Positions 56,792-64,000 of a stretch of 64,000 nucleotides of DNA are shown here, piece by piece; position 1 is the first letter of the stretch, and every line of letters begins with the position of its first letter. The stretch lies in NCBI GenBank assembly GCA_902492105.1, contig CABUKD010000002.1:1-64000 (forward strand). Reading direction: 5' to 3'. The stretch comes from an uncultured Clostridium sp. GTDB lineage: Bacteria > Bacillota > Clostridia > TANB77 > CAG-508. Position numbers and translations under genes: made by a program. The notes under the pieces are model-generated. The model saw only the letters and a list, made by a program, of their open reading frames with translations. It ran no database searches and had not been told where the DNA came from.

Positions 56792-56950
56792 AAACGGTAG
56801 AATACTATATTTTCTTTTTTGCATTGGTTCGTCCCATAGGCTTGTGAATTACGACACACTTTCTTTTATATAAAATAGTAAGTTCTAAATGTGTACTGGA
56901 CAAATGGTCCTCAACAATGCAAAATGCAAAAATATAGTATTCTACCGTTT
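56792..56950. repeat. Structured element, copy 3 (core on minus strand)
   Basis: Perfect 22-bp arms (56792-56813 and 56929-56950) begin AAACGGTAGAATAC, unlike the arms of copies 1 and 2. The core on the minus strand is TTGAGGACCATTTGTCCAGT, GAAAGTGTG and TTCACAAGCCTATGGGACGA. The inner stem GCATTG / CAATGC is perfect. It lies in the divergent region between the surface operon and the plus-strand small genes. The rest of 56571-57040 shows no gene. Confidence 0.7.
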
Positions 56951-57063
56951 TTAGATATAATTAATAATTAATATAAAATTTCTTTTCTTGTTTTAGTCAC
57001 ATTTTTTTCAAAAGTAGAATATATATAATTTAGAATTGTATTAAAGTATTGAGGTGAAAAAAT

Positions 57064-57234
57064 ATGGCAGAACAAAATAATATGGACATGATGAAATTAA
57101 TGTCTATGCTTTCTAAAATGGATAAAACTCAGTTAGAGCAAGGTTTAGCAAAAGTAAATCAAATGCTTAGTTCAGAAGATAAAGAAAAATTAATGAATAC
57201 TTTAAAACAAAATATGAATAACAACAAGCAATAA
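57064..57234 (+). CDS. Small hypothetical protein, 56 residues
   Basis: The ORF starts MAEQNNMDMMKLMSMLSKMD and is helical and Met/Lys-rich, ending NTLKQNMNNNKQ. It has a good GAGGTGA site 7 bases before the ATG. It heads a plus-strand unit of three genes. I do not recognise a domain. Its MAE/MSM helical style resembles the start of the next gene, so the two may be related partners. Confidence 0.65.
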   Translation: MAEQNNMDMMKLMSMLSKMDKTQLEQGLAKVNQMLSSEDKEKLMNTLKQNMNNNKQ

Positions 57235-57286
57235 AAAATTAAAGTTAGATTTAGAAACAAAATTAATAAAGAAAAGAGGGCAATAT

Positions 57287-57727
57287 ATGGCTGAAGATAT
57301 GTCTGATATTTTTCAAAAAATGAATGATATGTTAAAAAATAATCAAATACCAGAAGATGTGAAAAACATGTTAAATCAGTTTACTTCTGGCTCTTCTAAT
57401 AATTCTTCTTCAGATGCTTCTACTAAAAATGACACATCTTCTTCCAATGAACCTGAAAGTTCTACTAGGGAAACAAGCTCTACAGACGATAATCAGACAG
57501 AAATTCCTAATTTTGATATTGGTACTATGTTAAAAATGAAATCTATTATTGATAGTATGAATAAACAACAAAACGATCCTAGAGCTAATTTACTAAGATC
57601 TTTAAAACCATATTTAAAAAATAGTAGAAAAGAAAAAGTAGATCAATATATTAAATTATTTAGCATGGGAAAAGTATTTGAAATGATAAATCCTCTTGGA
57701 GGAGGGGACAAGAAAAATGATGTATAG
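57287..57727 (+). CDS. Conserved clostridial hypothetical protein
   Basis: The protein has 146 residues. A short N-terminal helix (MAEDMSDIFQKMNDMLKNNQ) is followed by a Ser/Asp/Thr-rich disordered linker (about 47-85) and a conserved helical end, NLLRSLKPYLKNSRKEKVDQ then YIKLFSMGKVFEMINP. Proteins with this end are common beside spore- or envelope-related genes in Clostridia, but no function is known. It has a GAGGGC site. It overlaps the next start by 11 bases. Confidence 0.7.
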   Translation: MAEDMSDIFQKMNDMLKNNQIPEDVKNMLNQFTSGSSNNSSSDASTKNDTSSSNEPESSTRETSSTDDNQTEIPNFDIGTMLKMKSIIDSMNKQQNDPRANLLRSLKPYLKNSRKEKVDQYIKLFSMGKVFEMINPLGGGDKKNDV

Positions 57728-58115
57728 TTATCCTTTTTTTAGCTTTCCACGTTTTAGAAGATATCCGGCTTCAACTACTCCTCCTGCACATGTTCCATAT
57801 TCTAGCTATGTACCTCAACCTTCTTATGGAAATGTTTCTGCAAGTAATAGACCTTTTGTTCCTAGTTCTACTCCTTATGCACGTTCTAAGCCTAATTCTC
57901 CTACTTCTTCCAAATCAAAGAACGAAGAACGAGAAAATAGAGAAAAATCCGCTTATAAAACGGATTTGAAAGAGGAAAATGTCTTATTTGAAATATTTGG
58001 AATAAAGTTATACTATGATGACATTTTGCTTATTTGCCTAATTTTCTTTTTATATCAAGAAGAAGTAAATGATCCTTATTTATTTATTGCCTTAATTTTA
58101 TTGTTGCTTAGCTAA
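57717..58115 (+). CDS. Conserved clostridial membrane protein, hypothetical
   Basis: The protein has 132 residues from ATG 57717 (GGAGGAGGGG site upstream); a TTG at 57696 is in frame inside the previous gene. A Pro/Ser/Tyr-rich N-terminus and a charged middle precede FGIKLYYDDILLICLIFFLY and a second hydrophobic stretch to the end. The end pattern recurs in many spore-forming Clostridia, often next to the preceding gene; function unknown. Translational coupling through the overlap is likely. Confidence 0.7.
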   Translation: MMYSYPFFSFPRFRRYPASTTPPAHVPYSSYVPQPSYGNVSASNRPFVPSSTPYARSKPNSPTSSKSKNEERENREKSAYKTDLKEENVLFEIFGIKLYYDDILLICLIFFLYQEEVNDPYLFIALILLLLS

Positions 58116-58149
58116 AATGGTAATACATGCTAACACATATTACCATTTT
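58114..58149 (+). terminator. Terminator after the three small genes
   Basis: AAAATGGTAATA (58114-58125) pairs perfectly with TATTACCATTTT (58138-58149), followed by A-rich then T-rich sequence. It may also serve the convergent gene at 58182. Confidence 0.65.
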
Positions 58150-58181
58150 AAAAATTGTTTTTAATTTATTTGTTTTTTCTT

Positions 58182-59567
58182 CTATAAATTACTTGGTTTA
58201 GGTGTTGTTGTATTTGTACCACAATTTTCAAACATATAATTTGTGTTTTCTACATTTGTTAAATCCCAATTATCTCCTACATAAATAGTAGTTAAATTTG
58301 TACAACTAGCAAACATAGCCTCCATTTCTTGCATACTACTTGTATCCAAACTACTCAAATCCAAATTTGTTAAGCTAGAACAACTCAAGAACATCCAACC
58401 CGTACTTATAACATTACTTGTATCAAAACCGCTTAAATCTAAATTTGTTAGATTTGTGCAACCATTGAACATATGTTGCATATCTGTTGTTTTACTTGTA
58501 TCAAAATTGCTTAAATCTAAGCTTGTTAAACCACTACAATTTTGAAACATAAAATACATAACTACAACATTACTTGTATCAAAACCACTTAAATTCAAAC
58601 TTGTTAAGCTAGAACAATTTGCAAACATAGCTGCCATATTTTCAACATTATTTGTATTAAAACTACTTAAATTCAAACTTGTTAAATTTGTGCAACTATT
58701 AAATATATTTTGCATATCTACAACATTGCTTGTATCAAAACCACTTAAATTCAAACTTGTTAAGCTACTACAAGCATAAAACATTGATGCCATATCTTCT
58801 ACTTTACCTGTATTAAAGTTTTCTAAGCCTAAAATCTCAGTTAAATTACCACAATGTGCAAACATTGCTGCCATGTTTGTTACATTACTTGTATTAAAAC
58901 TACTTAGGTCTAAAGTTGCTAAACTGCTACATGTATCAAACATACTCAACATGCTTTTAACTTCACTTGTATCTATCTTCTCAATATTTTCAAATTCAGT
59001 TAAGTTTATGCAACTGTCAAACCAACTAGACATTGATATTGGGACTATTTCATCTACTATACTTGCTTTTGTTATTAGTGATGCTTCGTTAAACCATGGG
59101 GTATCACTCATTCTGTTGTTAGCTGCATTTTCGTCTGTCCAACTCTTATATTCTTGTCCTTTTATATTTCCATACTGTTTTACTATTGTTTTTCCTTCTA
59201 TAGGTTCACTTTGTGTTCCAAATGTTAATGTTCCATCATCATATAAAAATACATATATATCGGTTGCTCTTGAATTCTTTCCTAATTCTTCATTTAATTC
59301 ATTTAATAAACTATTTAAACTTTCTTGTTCATTTGCTACTGCATTTTCCCATGTGTTTTTTGCTTCTTGGGCTGTTCTGATAATTCCATTTTCTCCTAAT
59401 AACATATTAATTGTAATACCTGCTAAAATAAGTAGTATAATAATTGTTACTACTAGTGCTATTAATGTAATTCCTTTTTCTGCATATTTTTTTAAATTAT
59501 TTTTTTCTTTTTTGCATAGCACAGTTCCTTGCTTTCCATTTTTTACTTTTTCTTGTGTTCCTTGCAT
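58182..59567 (-). CDS. Pilin-headed BspA-type (DUF285) leucine-rich surface protein
   Basis: The protein has 461 residues. A charged leader of about 32 residues precedes a prepilin-like segment (EKGITLIALVVTIIILLILA) with Ala at +5. A short helical stem (to about 100) follows, then about ten repeats of roughly 26 residues, of the type CSSLTSLNLSGFDTSNVVDM with a conserved Cys at each start. These are DUF285 repeats of BspA-type surface proteins, which bind host or partner proteins in other bacteria. The end is a cap with VGDNWDLTNVENTNYMFENC. It is a paralogue of 60233-61525. The ribosome site is GGAGGAATAAAG. Confidence 0.85.
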   Translation of the reverse strand: MQGTQEKVKNGKQGTVLCKKEKNNLKKYAEKGITLIALVVTIIILLILAGITINMLLGENGIIRTAQEAKNTWENAVANEQESLNSLLNELNEELGKNSRATDIYVFLYDDGTLTFGTQSEPIEGKTIVKQYGNIKGQEYKSWTDENAANNRMSDTPWFNEASLITKASIVDEIVPISMSSWFDSCINLTEFENIEKIDTSEVKSMLSMFDTCSSLATLDLSSFNTSNVTNMAAMFAHCGNLTEILGLENFNTGKVEDMASMFYACSSLTSLNLSGFDTSNVVDMQNIFNSCTNLTSLNLSSFNTNNVENMAAMFANCSSLTSLNLSGFDTSNVVVMYFMFQNCSGLTSLDLSNFDTSKTTDMQHMFNGCTNLTNLDLSGFDTSNVISTGWMFLSCSSLTNLDLSSLDTSSMQEMEAMFASCTNLTTIYVGDNWDLTNVENTNYMFENCGTNTTTPKPSNL

Positions 59568-59753
59568 TCTTTATTCCTCCTACTTACTTCTTTATATAAT
59601 TTTAATATTTAAACTAATAAAAATTGCAGTATTACCTTTATTTTTTCCATCTTTTTACTTTTTATTCTTATTCTATTAGTTTTGTATTCTTTTCTTTATT
59701 TATGTTCCTTGTTAATTGCTTTATTATTTAAAAGTTTGTTCTTAGTTTATTTC

Positions 59754-59782
59754 ATTATACTATTCTTTTATTTCTATGTAAA
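59754..59782 (-). promoter_or_regulatory. Promoter of the BspA-type gene at 58182
   Basis: TTTACA (59777-59782) and TATAAT (59754-59759), 17-base spacer, the same block as at 25084-25112 and 27878-27906. Confidence 0.72.
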
Positions 59783-59789
59783 GAAAAAG

Positions 59790-59824
59790 AAGATGAATTA
59801 TGTATTTTTTACATAATCCATCTT
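59790..59824 (-). terminator. Cassette C hairpin terminator
   Basis: 15-bp stem 59790-59804 with 59810-59824, followed on the minus strand by CTTTTTC. Confidence 0.65.
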
Positions 59825-59892
59825 TTAAATTTTCATACTTGATATATAATCTGGGTACAACAAATAAAACTAAATTTACTTTAGTTGTTGGC

Positions 59893-59949
59893 TTAAATTG
59901 TAACTCTCTCTCTCTCTCTCTCTCTTACTATTTCAGTACTTTCAAGCAT
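59893..59949 (-). CDS. Small ORF with (AG)11 tract, cassette C
   Basis: An ATG at 59949 after GAAGGAG begins MLESTEIV, then Arg-Glu repeats, VTI and a stop (18 residues). The hidden frame behind the tract reads LQFKPTTKVNLVLFVVPRLY and stays open into the terminator hairpin (ending CKKYIIHLLF). The promoter is at 59993-60021. Confidence 0.5.
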   Translation of the reverse strand: MLESTEIVRERERERVTI

Positions 59950-59992
59950 TTTAGCTATTTCTCCTTCGCTTTTTCTTCTTTTTTCTGTTCAC

Positions 59993-60021
59993 ATTATACC
60001 AATATCTCTTTTACTTTGCAA
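59993..60021 (-). promoter_or_regulatory. Promoter of small ORF cassette C
   Basis: TTGCAA (60016-60021) and TATAAT (59993-59998), 17-base spacer, minus strand. Confidence 0.7.
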
Positions 60022-60062
60022 GTACTTTTTTCTCTTTTATTTTTCTTCTGTTTTTTCTCTTT

Positions 60063-60230
60063 TTATCTTCATTTTTTGTTGATATTTATGAATCCTCTAA
60101 ACATGGTCAACAGCCTTATTTTCGTTCTGATTTATTAAAGCTTCATCTCTATGGCTATATCTCTGCTATTCGTTCTTCTCGTAAACTTTCTGCTGCTTGT
60201 CATTTTAAAAATTGTTTTTATTTTTTCTTC
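60063..60230 (+). pseudogene. Transposase N-terminal fragment (IS1182-like)
   Basis: The plus-strand frame through 60087 encodes YESSKHGQQPYFRSDLLKLH and then LYGYISAIRSSRKLSAACHF. This is the typical N-terminal block of IS1182/DUF772 transposases (G-x-PPY, LLKLxLYGY, RSSRKL). It runs out into the end of the minus-strand BspA-type gene with no catalytic domain. It is therefore a deletion remnant of an insertion sequence. Confidence 0.6.
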
Positions 60231-60232
60231 TA

Positions 60233-61525
60233 TCAATTACTTGGTTTAGGTGTTGTTGTATTTACACCACAATTTGCAAACATATTACTTGTATTTTCTA
60301 CATTCGTTAAGTCCCAATTATCTCCTACATAAATTACAGTTAAATTTTCACAACCTGCAAATATATGATTCATATCTGACACCCTACTCGTATCAAAAGT
60401 ACTTACGTCTAGACTTGTTAAAGTTCTACAATTAAAAAACATATCTCCCATATTTGTAACTTTGCTTGTATTAAAACTACTTAGGTTTAAATTTTGCAAA
60501 TTATTACATTCATAAAACATTGCTCTCATATCTGTAACGTTGCTTGTATCAAATTTTTCTAGACCAGTAATTTCTGTTAAATTAATACAGTGGTCAAACA
60601 TTCCATTCATACTTTTCACACTGCTTGTATCAAAATTACTTAAATCTAAATTTGTTAAACTAATACCAGCAAACATTGCTTTCATACTTTCTACATTACT
60701 TGTGTTAAAATTATTGAGATTTAGATTAGTTAAACTACCACAATTAGCAAACATTATTTCCATATCTATTACATTACTTGTATCAAATTTTTCTAGACCA
60801 ATAATCTCTATCAAGTTATCACAGTGGTTAAACATCCCATTCATATTTGTCACATTACTTGTATCAAAACTACTTAAGTCTAAAGTTGCTAAACTACTAC
60901 ATGTATCGAACATCCCGCTCATACTTTTCACTTCACTTGTATCTATCTTCTCAATATTTTCAAATTCAGTTAAGTTTATGCAACTATCAAACCAACTAGA
61001 CATTGATGTTGGTACTATTTCATCTATTATACTTACTTTAGTTATTAGTGATGTTTCGTTAAACCATGGAGTATCACTCACTATATTGTTATCTTCATCT
61101 GCCCAACTCTTATATTCCTGTCCTTTTATATTTCCATATTCTTTTACTACTGTTTTTCCTTCTATTGGTTCACTTGCATTGCTAAATGCTAATGTTCCAT
61201 CATCATATAAGTAAACATAGATATCTTTACTTTTATCTGTTAATATTTCATCTAATTCGGCTATTAAACTGTTTAAATTCTCTTGGTCATTAATAATGGC
61301 ATTCTCCCATGTGTTTTTTGCTTCTTGGGCTGTTCTGATAATTCCATTTTCTCCTAATAACATATTAATTGTAATACCTGCTAAAATAAGTAGTATTATA
61401 ATTGTTACTACTAGTGCTATTAATGTAATTCCTTTTTCTGTATATTTTTTTGAATTATTTTTTTCTTCTTTGCATAGCACAGTTCCTTGCTTTCCATTCT
61501 TTACTTTTTCTTGTGTTCCTTGCAT
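60233..61525 (-). CDS. Pilin-headed BspA-type (DUF285) leucine-rich surface protein (paralogue)
   Basis: The protein has 430 residues. The first about 75 residues are nearly identical to those of the product at 58182, including the leader MQGTQEKVKNGKQGTVLCK and the prepilin-like segment. About nine DUF285 repeats follow (CSSLATLDLSSFDTSNVTNM and so on). One repeat starts GISLTNL, having lost its Cys and one residue. The end is again VGDNWDLTNVENTSNMFANC. The repeats have diverged more than the head, as expected of a binding surface. GGAGGAATAAAA is its ribosome site; its promoter (61591-61619) is weaker than in the other three genes. Confidence 0.85.
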   Translation of the reverse strand: MQGTQEKVKNGKQGTVLCKEEKNNSKKYTEKGITLIALVVTIIILLILAGITINMLLGENGIIRTAQEAKNTWENAIINDQENLNSLIAELDEILTDKSKDIYVYLYDDGTLAFSNASEPIEGKTVVKEYGNIKGQEYKSWADEDNNIVSDTPWFNETSLITKVSIIDEIVPTSMSSWFDSCINLTEFENIEKIDTSEVKSMSGMFDTCSSLATLDLSSFDTSNVTNMNGMFNHCDNLIEIIGLEKFDTSNVIDMEIMFANCGSLTNLNLNNFNTSNVESMKAMFAGISLTNLDLSNFDTSSVKSMNGMFDHCINLTEITGLEKFDTSNVTDMRAMFYECNNLQNLNLSSFNTSKVTNMGDMFFNCRTLTSLDVSTFDTSRVSDMNHIFAGCENLTVIYVGDNWDLTNVENTSNMFANCGVNTTTPKPSN

Positions 61526-61628
61526 TTTTTATTCCTCCTATTCGCTCTTTTATATAATTTTAATATTTAAATTAATTCTTATTTTATTTCATTATCCTAT
61601 TTTTTTATTTCTTCATAAACAAAAATTT

Positions 61629-61664
61629 AAGATGAATTATGTATTTTTTTACATAACCCATCTT
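61629..61664 (-). terminator. Cassette D hairpin terminator
   Basis: Arms 61629-61643 and 61650-61664. The following T tract on the minus strand is interrupted (AAATTTTTG), so this copy is weaker. Confidence 0.5.
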
Positions 61665-61732
61665 TTACATTTTGATATTTTATATATAATTTTGCTACAA
61701 CAAATAAAACTAAATTTACTTTAGTTGTTGGT

Positions 61733-61789
61733 TTAAATTGTAACTCTCTCTCTCTCTCTCTCTCTTACTGTTTCAGGCATTTTGTGCAT
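61733..61789 (-). CDS. Small ORF with (AG)11 tract, cassette D
   Basis: An ATG at 61789 after AAAGGAG begins MHKMPETV, then Arg-Glu repeats, VTI and a stop (18 residues). The hidden frame reads LQFKPTTKVNLVLFVVAKLY and ends CKKIHNSS at a stop after a one-A expansion. The promoter is at 61829-61857. Confidence 0.48.
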   Translation of the reverse strand: MHKMPETVRERERERVTI

Positions 61790-61828
61790 TATTCTACTTT
61801 CTCCTTTGCTTTTTTATTTTCTATATTC

Positions 61829-61857
61829 ATTATAACAATATTTTTTTCAGTTTTCAA
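61829..61857 (-). promoter_or_regulatory. Promoter of small ORF cassette D
   Basis: TTGAAA (61852-61857) and TATAAT (61829-61834), 17-base spacer, minus strand, just after the end of minC. Confidence 0.7.
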
Positions 61858-61900
61858 TCATTTTTTCTTCTTTTATTTTTTATTTTGATAAAATAAAAAT

Positions 61901-62515
61901 TTATTCCAAAACAACCTCATCATTCTCGTTCACATATGCGCAGGTTTTTAAATTGCCTTCTATTTCTTCTTTTTCTATTTCTTTTACAATGTTAGCAATA
62001 CGAACTTGTGGAGATTCTATAGAGGCTGCTGCAATAATTGCCTCTTTATTTCCTTTTGCTCCTGCATGAGCCATGCCTCTTAGAATACCAAGCACTACAA
62101 TGTTTTCACCTGCTAGTACTTCAGCTCCTCCATTAACATCTCCTAAAATAACAAGACTTCCTTCAAATTCAATTTTTTGACCTGAACGTAGGGATCCTCT
62201 ATGAAATTTAGTTTCTGATGTGGCAATTTCTTTGCTAAAACTTTTTTTGATTCCATGCAATCCTAAGATTTTTGGACTATCAAATTCTATTTCTACAGGT
62301 ATTACTTTTTGAATGATATCTTGAATTTGTTCCATTTCTGCATTTTTAAATACTTTTCCAGTTACTAAAATTGGTGTAGTATCTTCTTGATATAGTTTTT
62401 TTAGTTCTGGTAATTTTTTCTTTAAATCAGATAAAATTTGCTTTTGTTCTGCTTCTTCTTCAATTTTTAATACTACTTTGTCTTTTTTGGTTTGAATACT
62501 AATACAATTCTTCAT
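61901..62515 (-). CDS. minC: Septum site-determining protein MinC
   Basis: The protein has 204 residues. The N-terminal domain (about 1-95) is followed by the MinC beta-helix domain, with LRSGQKIEFEGSLVILGDVN and GGAEVLAGENIVVLGILRGM, the most conserved part of the family. MinC, with MinD, blocks FtsZ ring assembly away from mid-cell. It follows mrdA by 34 bases. minD, which normally comes next, is not there; a small ORF cassette and a BspA-type gene stand in its place. Confidence 0.94.
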   Translation of the reverse strand: MKNCISIQTKKDKVVLKIEEEAEQKQILSDLKKKLPELKKLYQEDTTPILVTGKVFKNAEMEQIQDIIQKVIPVEIEFDSPKILGLHGIKKSFSKEIATSETKFHRGSLRSGQKIEFEGSLVILGDVNGGAEVLAGENIVVLGILRGMAHAGAKGNKEAIIAAASIESPQVRIANIVKEIEKEEIEGNLKTCAYVNENDEVVLE

Positions 62516-62549
62516 TTTTTCGTCTCCATTCTTTTTATTTTTTTACTGC

Positions 62550-64000
62550 TTACCTTGCTGTTTGTGTACTTGGAATTGCTGTTACATCTTCTGTTACTTT
62601 TTTGGCATTCATGCCAAAATACGCTTGCATAATTTCTTTTGCAGTAGGTGCTGTATTTCCACCAGATCCTGCATTTTCTATTAATACTACTACTGCTATT
62701 TCTGGATCATCATATGGTGCAAAACCAGTAAACCATCCATTAACTTTATTATCTTGTCCCGTTTCTGCAGAACCTGTTTTACCTGCTATGTCCATACCAA
62801 AATCTGAAAAAATATAGTAAGCTGTTCCTCCATATTCACTAGTAACACCTTTCATTCCTTTACGGATAGTTGCCAATGTTTCTTCTTTTACATCTAAGCT
62901 TTTTACTGTAGTACTATTATCAATTCCTAATTTGCTATTGACAGTTTGTTCAATTTTTTCTTTAGAAATTTGATTTCCTTCCGAATCCGTAATAGCTTTA
63001 ATAAGTGTAACATCTATTTGTTTTCCTCCATTTGCTATCATACTAATATATCTTGCCATTTGGATTGGAGTATAAGAGTTATAGCTTTGTCCAATAACAG
63101 CAGATAATGTATCTCCAAATTGCCAGTCTACACCTGTAACGTCTTTGCAATAATCTTTTAATTCTACAATACCGTCTTCTTCTCCTGAAAGTTCAATTCC
63201 TGTTTTATTACCTAGTCCAAATTTTTTAGCATATTCAATAACAGGATCTATTCCCATACGATAACCTAGTTCATAGAAGAAGTAATTGCAAGATTTTTGG
63301 ATTGCTTGTTTAATATTTAAATAACCATGTCCATAATGATATTGGGTATAATACCAACATGCTGGATGATAGCCCCTTGGATAAAGTCCTGTATCATTAA
63401 TTTGTGTTTTGGTAGTAATGGTTCCTGTTTCTAGTGCTGCTGTTGCTACCACCATTTTAAAAGTAGAACCCGGTGCATAAGTACCTGAAATTGCTCTATT
63501 GTATAAATTCTTACCTTTGTTATATTCTGCTAATTTTTTTTCACTAATACCATTAATAAAAAGTTCTGGCTCGTAATCTGGGTAACTTGCCAATGCTAAA
63601 ATTTCTCCTGTTTTTACATTCATAACAATAGCAGCCCCTGCATTTGCATCATACTTTTCCCCATATTTTCCACTTGCTAGTTTGTGAATATTATCTTTTA
63701 GAATTTTTTCTGTTTCCTTTTGCAAATTAGCATCAATGGTTAACGTAACATTGTTACCTGCAACCGCTTCTTTGGTAATATATTCTCCTGTAATAGTTCC
63801 ATCTACAGACATATCTATTTGTCTAACACCATCTTGTCCTTTTAGATAATCCTCTAAAGTATACTGTATTCCTGTTTTTCCTATTATGTCGTTCATTTGG
63901 TAAGTTTCTTTTCTAGTTTCATATTCTTCTGCCGAAATGGCACTTACATATCCTAAAATATGAGAAGCTAGTGTTCCATATGGATATGTTACAATTGGTT
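62550..64000 (-). CDS. mrdA: Penicillin-binding protein 2 (MrdA), 5' end outside the window
   Basis: The frame is open to the window edge: codons upstream of the ATG at 63896 read YPYGTLASHILGYVSAISAE, the usual PBP2 pedestal, so that ATG is internal and the true start lies beyond 64000. The transpeptidase domain shows the three active-site motifs: STFK in GTYAPGSTFKMV, SCN in KSCNYFF and KTG in AGKTGSAETG. It cross-links peptidoglycan during elongation together with RodA and MreB. The order mrdA-minC is the usual clostridial mre-min order. Confidence 0.95.
   Translation of the reverse strand, partial: PIVTYPYGTLASHILGYVSAISAEEYETRKETYQMNDIIGKTGIQYTLEDYLKGQDGVRQIDMSVDGTITGEYITKEAVAGNNVTLTIDANLQKETEKILKDNIHKLASGKYGEKYDANAGAAIVMNVKTGEILALASYPDYEPELFINGISEKKLAEYNKGKNLYNRAISGTYAPGSTFKMVVATAALETGTITTKTQINDTGLYPRGYHPACWYYTQYHYGHGYLNIKQAIQKSCNYFFYELGYRMGIDPVIEYAKKFGLGNKTGIELSGEEDGIVELKDYCKDVTGVDWQFGDTLSAVIGQSYNSYTPIQMARYISMIANGGKQIDVTLIKAITDSEGNQISKEKIEQTVNSKLGIDNSTTVKSLDVKEETLATIRKGMKGVTSEYGGTAYYIFSDFGMDIAGKTGSAETGQDNKVNGWFTGFAPYDDPEIAVVVLIENAGSGGNTAPTAKEIMQAYFGMNAKKVTEDVTAIPSTQTAR

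Noticed and set aside
62550..63896. PBP2 reading frame starting at the ATG at 63896
   Set aside because: The frame stays open upstream to the window edge and encodes recognisable PBP2 sequence, so that ATG is internal and the gene is cut by the window end.

Overview
The window is very AT-rich and is coded almost entirely on the minus strand. It carries SpoIIE, a G5/SleB-type cell-wall hydrolase, MinC, a PBP2 and clostridial-type RpoB/RpoC. This suggests a spore-forming, low-GC Firmicute, most likely an uncultured gut Clostridia; that assignment is inference from gene content and style, not from a search.

Layout. 1-0.6 kb: a RelE/RHH toxin-antitoxin pair with its own promoter and operator. 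0.9-8.6 kb: rpoB then rpoC, separated by about 400 bp that holds a large imperfect palindrome. 9-16.5 kb: an HdeD-like membrane protein, a decayed toxin-antitoxin locus, a VanR/VanS-like two-component system whose kinase has a one-base frameshift, an AI-2E-type permease, exonuclease III and a SleB-type hydrolase, with GGGACGTTCC-type palindromic repeats between the genes. 16.8-22.7 kb: lemA-htpX on the plus strand, then tatD-acpS, an unknown tail-anchored protein and a WG-repeat protein on the minus strand. 22.8-28 kb: two large pilin-like surface proteins (FN3/Ig/Big2). 28.2-32 kb: a small Xre regulator, SpoIIE, a methyltransferase and gene remnants. 32-56.5 kb: two paralogous two-gene operons for giant SdrD-type surface proteins, separated by ycaO and a type III (RNA antitoxin) toxin-antitoxin locus. 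57-58 kb: three small clostridial genes on the plus strand. 58-61.5 kb: two pilin-like BspA (DUF285) proteins. 61.9-64 kb: minC and the 3' part of mrdA (PBP2).

The window is dominated by surface architecture. There are four pilin-headed proteins with long ectodomains and four SdrD-type proteins of about 1,700-1,800 residues, mixed with cell-wall and division genes.

The most unusual signal is a cassette repeated four times, once directly upstream of each pilin-headed gene. Each cassette has a good sigma-A promoter with 17-bp spacing, a ribosome binding site, a short ORF containing an (AG)10-11 tract coding Arg-Glu repeats, a hairpin terminator, and then the promoter of the surface gene (degenerate in the fourth copy). 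In all four copies the tract length puts a conserved hydrophobic downstream reading frame out of frame; 9 or 12 units would join it. This looks like a phase-variable or frameshifted small gene. Two other items stand out: three copies of a roughly 155-bp element whose outer stems differ in sequence but remain base-paired, and the type III antitoxin RNA repeats, which form a pseudoknot with a compensatory base change.
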